A stretch of 64,000 nucleotides of DNA from Schaalia odontolytica. Lineage in GTDB: Bacteria; Actinomycetota; Actinomycetes; Actinomycetales; Actinomycetaceae. The first letter of the stretch is position 1. Every line of letters begins with the position of its first letter. The notes beneath the pieces were generated by a model. It did not search any database. It was not told the origin of the DNA and was given only the letters and a program-made list of their open reading frames with translations. Made by a program: the position numbers and the translations under genes. Shown one piece after another: positions 49,872 to 59,608 of the stretch. The DNA is taken from assembly GCF_002847525.1 (NCBI RefSeq), contig NZ_PKKM01000002.1, positions 180,992 to 244,991 of the forward strand, written 5' to 3'.

Positions 49872-49877
49872 ATCCTA
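49872..49877 (-). promoter_or_regulatory. -10 box of a leaderless start (thrC)
   Basis: TAGGAT on the minus strand, 6 nt, then GTG 49865. Confidence 0.6.
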
Positions 49878-49978
49878 TCGGAGAGAGCACGTGGCCTGCG
49901 AGGGCGCCCGTTCCTCGTCACATGTGTGGGACGAGGCCGGGGCCATGTGAGCCCGGGAAACCTCACGACCGTCTGTGG

Positions 49979-49984
49979 TACAAA
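49979..49984 (+). promoter_or_regulatory. -10 box of a leaderless start (surface paralogue 1)
   Basis: TACAAA, 6 nt, then GTG 49991; same spacing and flank (TGGTA-AAAC) as paralogue 2. Confidence 0.5.
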
Positions 49985-49990
49985 CGACGG

Positions 49991-51514
49991 GTGAGTACGA
50001 ACGATTCCCAGTGGACGCAGCCCACCGCTGCCGATTCCTCGAGCGCCCCGGTTCCCCCGCCGCCGACGGGCACCCCGTACGCGAGTGGGCCCGCCTCGTC
50101 GACGAACGTGTTTGCCGCGCCGTCGTCGGTCCCCAACCCCATTGCACGCCCGAATGATCCGGGAGCCGCCTCGACGGTCTCGTCGAAGCGCGGGTGGTTT
50201 ATCGTCTTGTCGATCCTCGCGTTCCTCATCGTCATCCTCCTGCTCCTCGGATACTTCTTCCGGCCGTGGGGCTCCACGCCGCGCGAAGAGAAGAACAGCT
50301 CCCAGGGCTACAGCGGGTCCGCGACGAACACCGGTAACCTCTCGAGCGCTTGGGCGGCGGGCGTCGGCACCGCGTGGACCCTCGACAGCGTCTCAGCCGT
50401 CCGGGGAGAGCACCAGGACGTGGTGACCCTGGTGGACGGCACGACCCTGTACGTGGCTGGTACCCCTAGCAGCCATGAGGGGATCGACGTTGCTGCCGTC
50501 GATATTTCGGGCTCGCAGCCGCAGGTTATCTGGGATTCGAGTGACCCGCAGGCGAGGCGTGATTCCTCTCGTTTGCCGCTGCGCATGACGTCCGTCGGCG
50601 ACAAGCTCATCGTCGGCACCTACACGGTGGACAAGGCGACGGGTGAGGTTCAGGAAGCCCCCTGGATCGATGACTCGCCCCTGACGGCGGTCGGTGACGT
50701 CCTCGTGACGTGCTCGGGTGCCGAGACCTGCGCCGGGTGGACGTGGGAGTCCTCCGAGTGGAAGCAGCAGTGGAAGTCGATCACGGCACTGCAGGACACG
50801 AGCAACGAGATCTGGGATATGCGCGACAGCCTGGTCGTCGGCTCCGGAGACGACACGTCGGTCCTGGCCCCCGTGCAGGGCAGGCGATCCCTGCAGCTGA
50901 TCAACGTGCACACGGGAACGGTCGCGACGCTCAGTGACAGCGTTCGAATGGAGCAATCCGGCTACCGACGCGATGTCCTCGTCGCCAGCGACGGAGTCGC
51001 CATCAGGGATAACAACGACCTGGTGTCGTTCTACGACGCATCCGGGACTCTCGTCAACTCCTTCGAGATGACGCGCTACCTGAGTGCGATCGCGGACGGC
51101 GGCCAGGCCCCGACCCTCGAGGAGCTGCAGGCATACCTGAAGTCCGGGAAGGCCCCGTGGGCGACGGGCATGATCGAGGTGTCGGGCCCCAAGTGCGAGG
51201 ACGTGACCGTCTCTCCGACTTCGGCCGGAAGCTCGCGCATCGTACACAAAGCCAAGGGCCTGGCAGTCAGTTCCAGCGATCCCTGCTACACGGATATTGA
51301 CGAGGTGCGTATGAGCCCCGACGGCGCCGCGGTGTACGTGTCGAATGGCAACAGAACGGAGATCGAGCACGCTTACTTCCTCGACACGGACGGGGATGTC
51401 GTCCACGCGGCGACGGACATGGTGAAGGCGGATCAGCTGACGTGGGCGTTCGACGACCTCATCATTGCGGTATCGAAGGGCCAGGTCACGGCCTTTACTC
51501 CGGCTTCCGCGTGA
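49991..51514 (+). CDS. Membrane-anchored surface protein paralogue 1 (propeller-like)
   Basis: 507 residues from GTG 49991. A Pro/Ser-rich cytoplasmic tail (1-66), one membrane segment (about 68-90) and an extracellular domain. Family marks: YSGSATNTGNLSSAWAAGV after the membrane, DKATGEVQEAPW, VTCSGAETCAGW with a paired cysteine likely in a disulfide, LINVHTGTVATL, and the C-terminal LTWAFDDLIIAVSKGQVTAFTP. Repeated short beta-rich segments suggest a PQQ-like propeller, but this is a guess. First of four paralogues; ispF follows. Confidence 0.8.
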   Translation: MSTNDSQWTQPTAADSSSAPVPPPPTGTPYASGPASSTNVFAAPSSVPNPIARPNDPGAASTVSSKRGWFIVLSILAFLIVILLLLGYFFRPWGSTPREEKNSSQGYSGSATNTGNLSSAWAAGVGTAWTLDSVSAVRGEHQDVVTLVDGTTLYVAGTPSSHEGIDVAAVDISGSQPQVIWDSSDPQARRDSSRLPLRMTSVGDKLIVGTYTVDKATGEVQEAPWIDDSPLTAVGDVLVTCSGAETCAGWTWESSEWKQQWKSITALQDTSNEIWDMRDSLVVGSGDDTSVLAPVQGRRSLQLINVHTGTVATLSDSVRMEQSGYRRDVLVASDGVAIRDNNDLVSFYDASGTLVNSFEMTRYLSAIADGGQAPTLEELQAYLKSGKAPWATGMIEVSGPKCEDVTVSPTSAGSSRIVHKAKGLAVSSSDPCYTDIDEVRMSPDGAAVYVSNGNRTEIEHAYFLDTDGDVVHAATDMVKADQLTWAFDDLIIAVSKGQVTAFTPASA

Positions 51515-51517
51515 CGC

Positions 51518-51523
51518 TACCCT
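51518..51523 (+). promoter_or_regulatory. -10 box of a leaderless start (ispF)
   Basis: TACCCT, 6 nt, then ATG 51530. Confidence 0.55.
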
Positions 51524-51529
51524 GGTGCC

Positions 51530-52021
51530 ATGACTGATCTGCCTTTCCGCATCGGCCAAGCGGTCGACGTCCACGCGTTCGCCGCTCCCGACTCGCCGCG
51601 CCCTCTGATGGTCGCGTGCCTGGAGTGGCCGGGAGAGCGCCCTCTCGAGGGTCATTCGGACGCGGACGTTGCCGCGCACGCTCTGTGCGACGCGATGCTG
51701 CTGGCGACGGGTCTGGGTGAGTTGGGCACGGTCTTTGGCGTGGACCGCCCGGAGTGGGCGGGCGCCTCGGGGCGTGCCCTCCTCGAGGAGGTTCGCCGCA
51801 TGGCGGCCGAGGCCGGCTGGGTACTCGGCAACGCGACCGTGCAGGTCGTCGGGAATCGGCCTCGTATGGCCGCGCGCCTGCCCGAGGCCTGCGCAGTCAT
51901 GAGCGAGATCGCGGGGGGCACGGTCACCGTGTCGGCGACGACCTCGGATCGTCTGGGTTTCACGGGACGAGGCGAGGGCGTGGCCGCACTGGCAAGTGCC
52001 CTCATGGTGCGCGCCGAGTAG
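51530..52021 (+). CDS. ispF: 2-C-methyl-D-erythritol 2,4-cyclodiphosphate synthase
   Basis: 163 residues, usual size. Fifth step of the MEP isoprenoid pathway. Zinc ligands Asp13 and His15 (AVDVHAF) and His50 ([10 protein letters not shown]) are present; C-terminal [16 protein letters not shown] binds CDP and metal. No ribosome binding site precedes the ATG, but TACCCT sits 6 nt upstream, so leaderless. It is on the opposite strand from ispD, 8 kb away, inside the surface-paralogue array, an unusual place for this gene. Confidence 0.94.
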   Translation: MTDLPFRIGQAVDVHAFAAPDSPRPLMVACLEWPGERPLEGHSDADVAAHALCDAMLLATGLGELGTVFGVDRPEWAGASGRALLEEVRRMAAEAGWVLGNATVQVVGNRPRMAARLPEACAVMSEIAGGTVTVSATTSDRLGFTGRGEGVAALASALMVRAE

Positions 52022-52124
52022 GTCTCCCATTCGCGGCTGCTCGGCACCGTCGAGGCTTACGCGCGTGAGGCCTGCCCGCAGTCCCATTCACTGCCGCGAG
52101 CGCACTCCGGGCGCGGTTGCATGG

Positions 52125-52130
52125 TAGAAA
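52125..52130 (+). promoter_or_regulatory. -10 box of a leaderless start (surface paralogue 2)
   Basis: TAGAAA preceded by TGG, 6 nt, then ATG 52137. Confidence 0.5.
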
Positions 52131-52136
52131 CGTCTC

Positions 52137-54188
52137 ATGAGCAACGACGACTTCCCCCGCAGCCCCGACGACGAGGCGCCTTCTCGCCCCTCCGATGGAC
52201 GGGACGGGGAGCCGTTAGCTGATACCCCGGATTTCCCCGAGTTTGGCGAGCTTCCGGGGTTTACTCCGCTGCCCGAGCTCGCCCCTCTGCCGGAGTTGGC
52301 CCCGCTGCCGGATTTCGATGATTTCTTCACTCTGACCCCGCCCGCCGACGAGGCGATCACCGAACAGGCACAACCAGAAGGTCCGCAGGAGATGGACCTG
52401 CTCGCGGGCCTCGCACCCCTGCCCGAGCTCGCGCCGCAGCCAGCCATCGCGCAGCCCCTCACGGAAGAGCCGACAGCGCCTGACGATGAGAAAGAGCCTA
52501 TGGAGAGCGGCGTCGCCTGGCCCGAGGCGGAGGAAGCCCCAGCGCGGGACGTTCGCGGTGCCGCTGTGCTGGCCAGCACTTCCGTAAGCGCATTCGAGCT
52601 GCTGCCAGACGAGGCCACCTCGGAGGAGCCACAGCCTGCCTCGCGTGACGTCGCGTCCATAGCGGCCGCCACGGCCTCGTCGCGGAGGACGTCCGAAGGC
52701 GACCGGACGCCGACTGCGCTACGCGCCCCAGCCCCCGAGCCCTCGCGGACGTGGGTGGACAAGACGGCCGTCAAGCGGAAGCCGTCTTTCGTCATGATCG
52801 TGCTCGGCTGTATTATCGCGCTCAACGTCGCAGTTTCCCTCTTCTCTCCCGGTCGGAGCGGGTCGTCGTCAACGCCTTCGTCCCATCAGACCTCGTCGAG
52901 CGCCAGCGCTGCAACGAACACGGAGGTACGCGAACATGCGACGAACCTGCCGACCCGCGCGCCCGGGTACCGCGGGAGCGCCACGAACACGCATTCCATC
53001 TCTGCGCAGTGGGCCTCGGGCGTGGCCACCGCGTGGACGCTCGAGCTGCCCCCAGAGATGACTCGGTCCACCCCGAATATGTTCGTCGACGGCCAGGTCC
53101 TTTACATCGCCGCCACAGAGAGGATCACGGGCCAGAGCGGCTCCATCAGAGTCGTGGCCTACGACTTGTCCGGGGAGGAACCCAGCCTCCTGTGGGACAC
53201 GGTCGGACCCACGGAAAATTCAGCGATCGTCACGTACGAGCCGGCGTTCCTGTCGAACGAAACCCAGCTCTTTTTCCACGACGTGGTCATCGACAAGGCC
53301 ACCGGCGAACACACGCAAGCCCCGTGGGGCATAGAGATTCCCCTTGCGCAGGCCGAGGGCATCGTGGTGACTTGCACGCCACCGTCCACCTGCAACGGGT
53401 GGACGCAGGCGTCCGGCGAGTGGACGAACCTGTGGACGACGACCACGATCGCCCAGGCGTCCTACGCGTTGCGTGACCATGGTTTGGGCTACGCTCCCAC
53501 GGGCACTACCCTCTCCGGCAGTGGCGCGCTCACATCCTTCCTGGTCCCCTCCCCCCACCAGGTATCCCCACAGATCATCAACATCCATACCGGCGAAACA
53601 ACGACGCTGCCCATTCCCGATCAGTCAGGCTTAGGCCAACACGTCGAGGTGGCGACCGACGGCTTCGTCATCGTCGACGTCAGCCAGCAAAATGGGCTCC
53701 TTCTCGACAGCTCGGGAGCCCTCCAATCCACGTTCTCCACAGCAGGGTACCGACGTCTGCCCGCAGTCAGCCGTGACGGAAACCAGCCGAGCACCGCTGA
53801 CATCAAGACCTTCATGACAACAAAGACCGCGAATTGGGCAACGGGAACGGTGAGCCTCGTGGGCGAGAACGACTGTTCCATCGAGGTCACCCTCACCTCC
53901 GATGGGTCGACGCACACGACCCCGGTCCCCGGCGTGCTGAGCCAGCACATGACCAGGACGTGCAGCTTCAGCCCCGACGAGGTCCGTGTGAGCGCGGACG
54001 CTTCGGTTCTGTACACCGACACCTTCACCTACCAGGACAAGAGCCGATACTTTATCGATACCGTCAACGGACACACCTACACATCGAACCTTCTCAACCT
54101 GCCAAAAAAGACCATGTGGGTCTTCGACGACATGATGATCGGCTTGACCGAGAGCGAGATCAAGGCGTTCGTGCCAGCGTCTTCGTAA
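52137..54188 (+). CDS. Membrane-anchored surface protein paralogue 2, long acidic N terminus
   Basis: 683 residues. The cytoplasmic region is about 215 residues long, acidic and Pro-rich, with PLPELAPLPELAPLP (45-59) and a further PLPELAP at 94-100. A membrane segment (about 218-237) leads to the shared extracellular domain: YRGSATNTHSISAQWASGVATAW, DKATGEHTQAPW, VTCTPPSTCNGW, INIHTGETTTL and MWVFDDMMIGL near the end. Only this member has the long repetitive tail, which could bind cytoplasmic partners. Leaderless start after TAGAAA. Confidence 0.8.
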   Translation: MSNDDFPRSPDDEAPSRPSDGRDGEPLADTPDFPEFGELPGFTPLPELAPLPELAPLPDFDDFFTLTPPADEAITEQAQPEGPQEMDLLAGLAPLPELAPQPAIAQPLTEEPTAPDDEKEPMESGVAWPEAEEAPARDVRGAAVLASTSVSAFELLPDEATSEEPQPASRDVASIAAATASSRRTSEGDRTPTALRAPAPEPSRTWVDKTAVKRKPSFVMIVLGCIIALNVAVSLFSPGRSGSSSTPSSHQTSSSASAATNTEVREHATNLPTRAPGYRGSATNTHSISAQWASGVATAWTLELPPEMTRSTPNMFVDGQVLYIAATERITGQSGSIRVVAYDLSGEEPSLLWDTVGPTENSAIVTYEPAFLSNETQLFFHDVVIDKATGEHTQAPWGIEIPLAQAEGIVVTCTPPSTCNGWTQASGEWTNLWTTTTIAQASYALRDHGLGYAPTGTTLSGSGALTSFLVPSPHQVSPQIINIHTGETTTLPIPDQSGLGQHVEVATDGFVIVDVSQQNGLLLDSSGALQSTFSTAGYRRLPAVSRDGNQPSTADIKTFMTTKTANWATGTVSLVGENDCSIEVTLTSDGSTHTTPVPGVLSQHMTRTCSFSPDEVRVSADASVLYTDTFTYQDKSRYFIDTVNGHTYTSNLLNLPKKTMWVFDDMMIGLTESEIKAFVPASS

Positions 54189-54209
54189 CAACACCACCCC
54201 CGGGTGTGA

Positions 54210-54215
54210 TAGAAA
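54210..54215 (+). promoter_or_regulatory. -10 box of a leaderless start (surface paralogue 3)
   Basis: TAGAAA preceded by TGA, 6 nt, then ATG 54222, only 21 bp past the previous stop. Confidence 0.5.
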
Positions 54216-54221
54216 CTACTC

Positions 54222-55679
54222 ATGAGCAATGGCGATCATTCGGGCACGAACACACCCTCGCGCGAGCAGGGCACCGGGATGGAGCGTCACGCGCCCACCA
54301 AGCAGCCTCCTCGTGAGAGCACACTGTTCTCGCTGCCGCGCATCGTGACCACCCTCGCCGTCATTGTCCTGATCGTTCTCGTCGGCAGATGGATCTGGCC
54401 CTCCGGCTCCACTGCCCCATCGTTGCAGCGAACGGCGCGAACATACGACGCAAGTGCCCCGACCTCGGGCTACAGCGGGCACGCGACCAACACGCATCTC
54501 CTGTCTCCCAACTGGGCTTCGGGCATTGAGACGGCGTGGCGACTCCCCCTCAACGCTGAGGATAAGAACGCTACCGTCTTCCTCTACGCCGAAGGAAGCA
54601 CGCTCTACGTCACCTTCCAGTCCATTCTGGGATCCTCGAAGGCCTTGACCGCGCAGGCGTACGATCTGTCCGGCGCCGAGCCTCGCCTGCTGTGGGATGA
54701 GAAGAAACAGAAGCCCCCGTACATCGACACGTCCGCATTCGTCGTCACCGACACGGACATCGTGTTCAACTCCATCATCATTCACAAAGCAACCGGGCGG
54801 CTGTCCCACACCCCCTGGGAGAACGCGAAGCCGGTTGCCTTCGCTGACGGCATTGTCGTGACCTGCGACGGGATATGGACATGCAAGGGCTGGGCACGGG
54901 ACTCCTCCGGATGGATGCAACAGTGGAGCTCCTGGACAGCAACGCAGGCCTTCGACAATCTGAGCTCGGACAGGATCACCCATCCCACCAGCAGGGTCAT
55001 CACAGACAATGAGACGACGAGCGTACTCCTGCCGATCAAGACGAGCGAGCATCCGGCCCAGCTCATCGATCCGCGCACAGGAGTGGTGACAGACCTCGAG
55101 GATCCCACCTCCTATGACACGAACAACCCTCGTGGTGTGCTCCTCGCGCGCGACGGAGTCGTCGCCTACGACGACTACACAGCCCTCACCTTCGACGCGG
55201 GCGGATTCCTCGTGGGAGTACAGCCTGCCTCAACTGGCGGGCGCATGACGACGGACGACGGGACCCTCCCCTCCATCGCCGATATTCAGGAGTTTTTCTC
55301 TGGCTCAGCTCCAACGTGGGCAACAGCGACCGTGAAAACGGTGAACGGCGCAAAGGGAGAGCAATGCCCCTTCCTCACGGTCACCCCGACGGACGGTAGC
55401 CCCAGCCGCGCGGTATGCCCGGGCGACAACAACCTGAACCATACGTACGTGGCGTACTCATCCTCAGACATCCGCGTCAGCCCCGGAGCCGACGTGGTGT
55501 TCGCCCAGTTCAACACGCTACAGCGGAACAACGAGGACGTCTTCGTCGATACGAGGAACGGAAGCTCATACGTCTCCGAGGAACTCAACGCGGCCAAGGA
55601 CCTCACCTGGGTGTTCGATGACCTCCTCGTCGGCGTCGTCGACGACACCATCGTGGCGTTCACGCCTCACTCGTCATGA
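54222..55679 (+). CDS. Membrane-anchored surface protein paralogue 3
   Basis: 485 residues. Short basic tail (1-38), membrane segment (about 40-58), then YSGHATNTHLLSPNWASGIETAW, HKATGRLSHTPW, VTCDGIWTCKGW, LIDPRTGVVTDL and the C-terminal LTWVFDDLLVGVVDDTIVAFTP. Two further cysteines occur in the C-terminal third (QCPF and AVCPGD). It shares the domain order of its neighbours without the long N terminus. Function unknown. Confidence 0.8.
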   Translation: MSNGDHSGTNTPSREQGTGMERHAPTKQPPRESTLFSLPRIVTTLAVIVLIVLVGRWIWPSGSTAPSLQRTARTYDASAPTSGYSGHATNTHLLSPNWASGIETAWRLPLNAEDKNATVFLYAEGSTLYVTFQSILGSSKALTAQAYDLSGAEPRLLWDEKKQKPPYIDTSAFVVTDTDIVFNSIIIHKATGRLSHTPWENAKPVAFADGIVVTCDGIWTCKGWARDSSGWMQQWSSWTATQAFDNLSSDRITHPTSRVITDNETTSVLLPIKTSEHPAQLIDPRTGVVTDLEDPTSYDTNNPRGVLLARDGVVAYDDYTALTFDAGGFLVGVQPASTGGRMTTDDGTLPSIADIQEFFSGSAPTWATATVKTVNGAKGEQCPFLTVTPTDGSPSRAVCPGDNNLNHTYVAYSSSDIRVSPGADVVFAQFNTLQRNNEDVFVDTRNGSSYVSEELNAAKDLTWVFDDLLVGVVDDTIVAFTPHSS

Positions 55680-55709
55680 CGGCAGCGCTTGAAGGGGAAG
55701 GAAGGAATC

Positions 55710-57131
55710 GTGAGCGATAACTATCTGATGAGTCCAGATCCGAACGCGTCTCGCGCGCCTCGCAAGCGGAAGGGCCTCCTGTGGCTGCGCATATTTCTCC
55801 TCACCTGGGTGGCCTTCATACTGGCTTTTATCCTGAACATGTGCGACCAGCACGTCACACAGCACACCTGGCCGAGCGCAGACGTGAACTGGGGGAGTTC
55901 CTCTCTGACGGGCTACCACGGTACAGCGAAGGACACGCGCACCATCTCCCCGGAGTGGGCCTCGGGAGTTGCCGTCGCATGGACGCAGCCCTTCGATGCT
56001 GCAGCCGCGGCCCTTGCGCCACAGCTGTTCGCAGAGGGCCCCACCCTCTACGCGGTGTCCTACGGCCCGAACTCGAATGCCGTCACGACGATCTCAGCCT
56101 ACGACGTGTTGGGCACCGAGCCGAGCGCCCTGTGGACGTCCACCGGGCCACGCCCACCGCGTCTGCGCGCCTACGCGTTCCCTGAGTTTCTCTCCACCGA
56201 CACGTACCTCATCATCGGCCCACTCCTCGTCGATAAGACGACCGGCGAACAATCCCTGGCCCCCTGGGGCAACGAGCTGCCCATGGGAGTCGCCCAGGGT
56301 GTCCTGGTCACGTGCGACACCGTTGCGACCTGCAGCGGCTGGACGAACGAGGCGGGCACGTGGACCCAACGATGGAGCGCGAGGACCTCGCCTCAAAACC
56401 GCACCGGATTAACGTTCCTCTCCCCCATCACACACCCGACGGACGCGCTCACTGGCAGCGGGGAGAACACCTCGATACTCGTGCCCGTCGACGTGTCGCA
56501 CGCTGCCCCGCAGCTCATCGATCCGCGCACCGGGGAGCTACGGACCCTCGGCACGCCCCCATCGAAGGACGAGGAGATCAAGCCTCAGGTCACGCTTGCG
56601 AGCGACGGCGTGGCCGTGCTGAGAGACGGCAACACAGTGACCGCCTACGATCCGAGCGGCACCGTCGTCGACACGTACAAGATAACAATCCAGTGGGTCC
56701 GTCCCACGAGCGACAGCTCATTGCCGACACTCGAGCAGCTCAGATCTTTCTACATGAAGGAGACCACGCCCTGGACGACGAGCTTCGTCAGCGCCGAGGG
56801 AGCCACCGATCACTCGCCACCGTCACTTGAGGTCTCCACGTCCACCGGCGAGTCCCTCAGCATGCACCCTGACGGGGCGTTCCTGAAGGAGAGCAGCCAG
56901 CCCAACTTCTTCTCGTCTGTCGCGATGCGCTCCAGCGCTGACGGCAGCGTCCTCTACCTTCGGGGCGCGGGTCCCGCCGGCACTCCCGCGTTCGTGTTTG
57001 CGATGGCGGACAACGTGACGAACAGGTCGGAGCAACTCGACGAGGCCACCAACCTCACGTGGGTCTTCGACGATCTCCTCGTGGGCGTCACGAAAGACGG
57101 CCTGGTTGCCTTCACGCCCGACCGCGACTAA
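55710..57131 (+). CDS. Membrane-anchored surface protein paralogue 4
   Basis: 473 residues from GTG 55710, with GGGGAAGGAAGGA just upstream; unlike its siblings it has a ribosome binding site, so it is probably translated from the paralogue 3 transcript. Short tail, membrane segment (about 24-43), then YHGTAKDTRTISPEWASGVAVAW, DKTTGEQSLAPW, VTCDTVATCSGW, LIDPRTGELRTL and LTWVFDDLLVGVTKDGLVAFTP. Closed by a bidirectional terminator. Confidence 0.8.
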   Translation: MSDNYLMSPDPNASRAPRKRKGLLWLRIFLLTWVAFILAFILNMCDQHVTQHTWPSADVNWGSSSLTGYHGTAKDTRTISPEWASGVAVAWTQPFDAAAAALAPQLFAEGPTLYAVSYGPNSNAVTTISAYDVLGTEPSALWTSTGPRPPRLRAYAFPEFLSTDTYLIIGPLLVDKTTGEQSLAPWGNELPMGVAQGVLVTCDTVATCSGWTNEAGTWTQRWSARTSPQNRTGLTFLSPITHPTDALTGSGENTSILVPVDVSHAAPQLIDPRTGELRTLGTPPSKDEEIKPQVTLASDGVAVLRDGNTVTAYDPSGTVVDTYKITIQWVRPTSDSSLPTLEQLRSFYMKETTPWTTSFVSAEGATDHSPPSLEVSTSTGESLSMHPDGAFLKESSQPNFFSSVAMRSSADGSVLYLRGAGPAGTPAFVFAMADNVTNRSEQLDEATNLTWVFDDLLVGVTKDGLVAFTPDRD

Positions 57132-57147
57132 GAGGACAGGAAAAAGA

Positions 57148-57190
57148 ACGTCCCCGACGCCCGAGGATCACTCGGTTGCGTCGGGGACGT
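57148..57190. terminator. Bidirectional terminator between surface array and MFS gene
   Basis: ACGTCCCCGACGC (57148-57160) pairs perfectly with GCGTCGGGGACGT (57178-57190) between convergent genes; A-run (AAAAA) on the left side gives a T-run for the minus strand. Confidence 0.88.
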
Positions 57191-57209
57191 GCCGTAAAAG
57201 GCGAGCCGC

Positions 57210-58559
57210 TCACTCCTCCATGTGTGCCAGGGTCGCGCGGTCCGCCTTCACCGGGATCGTGAGGGCCAGGCCGACGCCGAGGATCAGCATGATGCCAAGG
57301 ATGCCCCAGTAGGTGTAGTCCTCGCCGGCGGGGGTCATGCGCTTGCCGAGCATGAGGAAGAGACTGTACATCGCGGGAGCCATGAAGGACACAGCGCGGC
57401 CGGTCGTCGCGTAGAGGCCGAAGACCTCACCCTCGCGGCCGGCGGGGATGATGCGCGACAGGAAGGAACGCGACGCGGACTGGGTGGGGCCGACGAAGAC
57501 GCACAGGACCAGGCCAAGAGTCCAGAACACGACGGGGCCGCGGGCGTGCAGGAAGAAGACGCCGAAGCCGGCGACGACCATCGCGCACAGGGACAGGATG
57601 ATGACCTTCTTCGGGCCGATCTTGTCGTCGACCCACCCGAAGGCGACGGTCGCGAGGCCGGCGACGATGTTCGCGGCGATCGCGAAGATCATGACCTGGC
57701 TGGCGGTGAAGCCGAAGGCAGTCTTGGCCAGGACGGCGCCGAAGGTGAAGACGCCGGCGAGGCCGTCGCGGAATACGGCGGAGGCAATGAGGAAGAAGAG
57801 GGTGTGCGGGGCCTCGTTCTTGAGGGTGCGCACGGTGCGCCACAGGAGCTTGTAGGAGTCGATGATCGACTCGCCGTCGCCGCCGGTCTGGACCTTCTTG
57901 GGCAGCGGCGGGTTCACGATCACGGGAATCGCGAAGCCGCCGAACCACAGGGCGGCGATCACCATGGAGATGCGGATGTTCAGGTGCGCGTCGGTAGGCA
58001 CGCCCAGCAGGTTCACGCCAATGAGGCCGACGTAGAGGATGAGCAGCAGGACGATGCCGCCGATGTAGCCGGCCGCCCAGCCGAAGCCGGAGATCTTGCC
58101 GCGGTCTTCCTTCTCGCCGAGGTGGTTGAGCATCGCGTTGTAGTTCACCGAGGCGAACTCGAAGAACACGTTACCCAGGCCGAGCAGGGCAATACCCAGC
58201 ATGAGGGCACCCTGGGGCCCGAGGACCGACTCGGGGTGCACGAAGTACATGGCGAGCATGCAGACGACGACCGCGCCCGTGAACCATCCGAGCCAGACTC
58301 CGCCCCGGCCTCGTCGGTCGGCGCGCTGGCCGGTAATGGGGGCGAGCAGGGCGATGAACAGGCCCGCAATCGTCATGCCGTTGCTGAGCCACGTCGAGGC
58401 CGTGCCCGAGTCAGTAAAGACACCGTCGCTGGTCAGGTAGGTCGTGAACACGAAGGTCGTGGCGACCGCGTTGAAGGCGGCACTGCCCCAGTCCCAGGCC
58501 GCCCAGTCGACGACTTTGCGTGTGATGACGCGATGTGGGGTGGTGGGCGTTGTGCTCAT
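57210..58559 (-). CDS. MFS transporter, UMF1/Atg22-like
   Basis: 449 residues with about twelve membrane segments. DWGSAAFNAVATTFVFTTYL at the N terminus, ISGFGWAAGYIGG in the first half, and SRSFLSRIIPAGREGEVFGLY in the second half are typical of the UMF1 family of major facilitators, related to vacuolar amino-acid effluxers. GGAG lies about 9 nt before the ATG. Substrate unknown, perhaps amino acids or peptides. Convergent with the surface array. Confidence 0.87.
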   Translation of the reverse strand: MSTTPTTPHRVITRKVVDWAAWDWGSAAFNAVATTFVFTTYLTSDGVFTDSGTASTWLSNGMTIAGLFIALLAPITGQRADRRGRGGVWLGWFTGAVVVCMLAMYFVHPESVLGPQGALMLGIALLGLGNVFFEFASVNYNAMLNHLGEKEDRGKISGFGWAAGYIGGIVLLLILYVGLIGVNLLGVPTDAHLNIRISMVIAALWFGGFAIPVIVNPPLPKKVQTGGDGESIIDSYKLLWRTVRTLKNEAPHTLFFLIASAVFRDGLAGVFTFGAVLAKTAFGFTASQVMIFAIAANIVAGLATVAFGWVDDKIGPKKVIILSLCAMVVAGFGVFFLHARGPVVFWTLGLVLCVFVGPTQSASRSFLSRIIPAGREGEVFGLYATTGRAVSFMAPAMYSLFLMLGKRMTPAGEDYTYWGILGIMLILGVGLALTIPVKADRATLAHMEE

Positions 58560-58734
58560 GGGATCGGGCTCCTTCGATGGGGAGTGCTCGGAGGCGCGTG
58601 TGCGCCCAGGGTGAAACTACCACGTTTCGTAGCTCACTTACTCCTCGGGCCACCCCAAGGACGAGGCCGGGGAACCACCAGCGCGACCTGACCGCATGTC
58701 ATATGCTGGTATGTCACCCTGGAAGGAGAAGACG

Positions 58735-59523
58735 ATGGAGCAAAGCCCGATGTTGAGCGTTCCCGTTGCCGGCGGGCGCCAAATGGAGCCCCTCACCTGG
58801 TATTTCATCGCAGCCGCTTGTCCCGTCGCGGTGATCTTCTTGTATTTCTTAGGCGGGATTCTGCCGCCCAGCTTGCTCGTCTTGTTGTTTATCTATTGCC
58901 TCCTGATAGGCCCAGCATCCCTCGTGATCGGCATTGCGGAGTCCATTCGCCGACGCAGGGGGCCGGTCGTGCACGCGGAGCCACGAGGAATGGCACTCTA
59001 TCCATCCCTTATTCAGGTTCGTGTGCGTCGCTACTCCTACGCTTTCGGAATCACCGCCGGACCGATCTCCCTCATCGTCGAGCTAGCATTTCAGGTCCCG
59101 ATCGTGCACGCGATCATTCATATTTTCTGCGGATTCCTCCTATCAGCAATTTCTTTCATGCTGTGCGTCATCAATCCGTGGCGCCCCTCTTGTATTCACC
59201 GCGGCCCATTCATCGTGTTCTCACCCGATCATATGGAGATTCACCCGCTCACAGACAGCTCCCCGACGCCTATCCCGTGGGACATGCACCCCCGCATTGA
59301 AGGTTTCACCGTGGAGGATTATGCCTTCTTCCCGTGCATGCATATGCATGTCTCCGTGGACGGCCTAGAGGACAACCTGGTCTTTGATATGACGGGATCC
59401 CCCATGCGCTTCGTTCTGCTGCGGCGCCTCATCGACTACTTCGTCGACAAGCCGGAGGAACGCGCGAAGCTCGGTCGGCTGGAGGGCGCGCAGCTCGTGC
59501 GTTCGCTCCTGACGGCTCGCTGA
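58735..59523 (+). CDS. Hypothetical membrane protein
   Basis: 262 residues. GGAAGGAG lies 6 nt before the ATG. Two hydrophobic regions (about 18-58 and 103-148) each with two segments, then a soluble C-terminal domain rich in His and Met (FFPCMHMHVSVDG). Codon and base use is slightly more AT-rich than neighbours. I recognise no family; it is isolated between MFS and ispD on the opposite strand. Confidence 0.7.
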   Translation: MEQSPMLSVPVAGGRQMEPLTWYFIAAACPVAVIFLYFLGGILPPSLLVLLFIYCLLIGPASLVIGIAESIRRRRGPVVHAEPRGMALYPSLIQVRVRRYSYAFGITAGPISLIVELAFQVPIVHAIIHIFCGFLLSAISFMLCVINPWRPSCIHRGPFIVFSPDHMEIHPLTDSSPTPIPWDMHPRIEGFTVEDYAFFPCMHMHVSVDGLEDNLVFDMTGSPMRFVLLRRLIDYFVDKPEERAKLGRLEGAQLVRSLLTAR

Positions 59524-59608
59524 TGCATGTCGCCGCCCTGGCCGCACTAAGGCGCGAGCAACGGACCTTCTGCCGGAACGTAACCAGCTCAGGATTCTAG
59601 GCGCTCGT

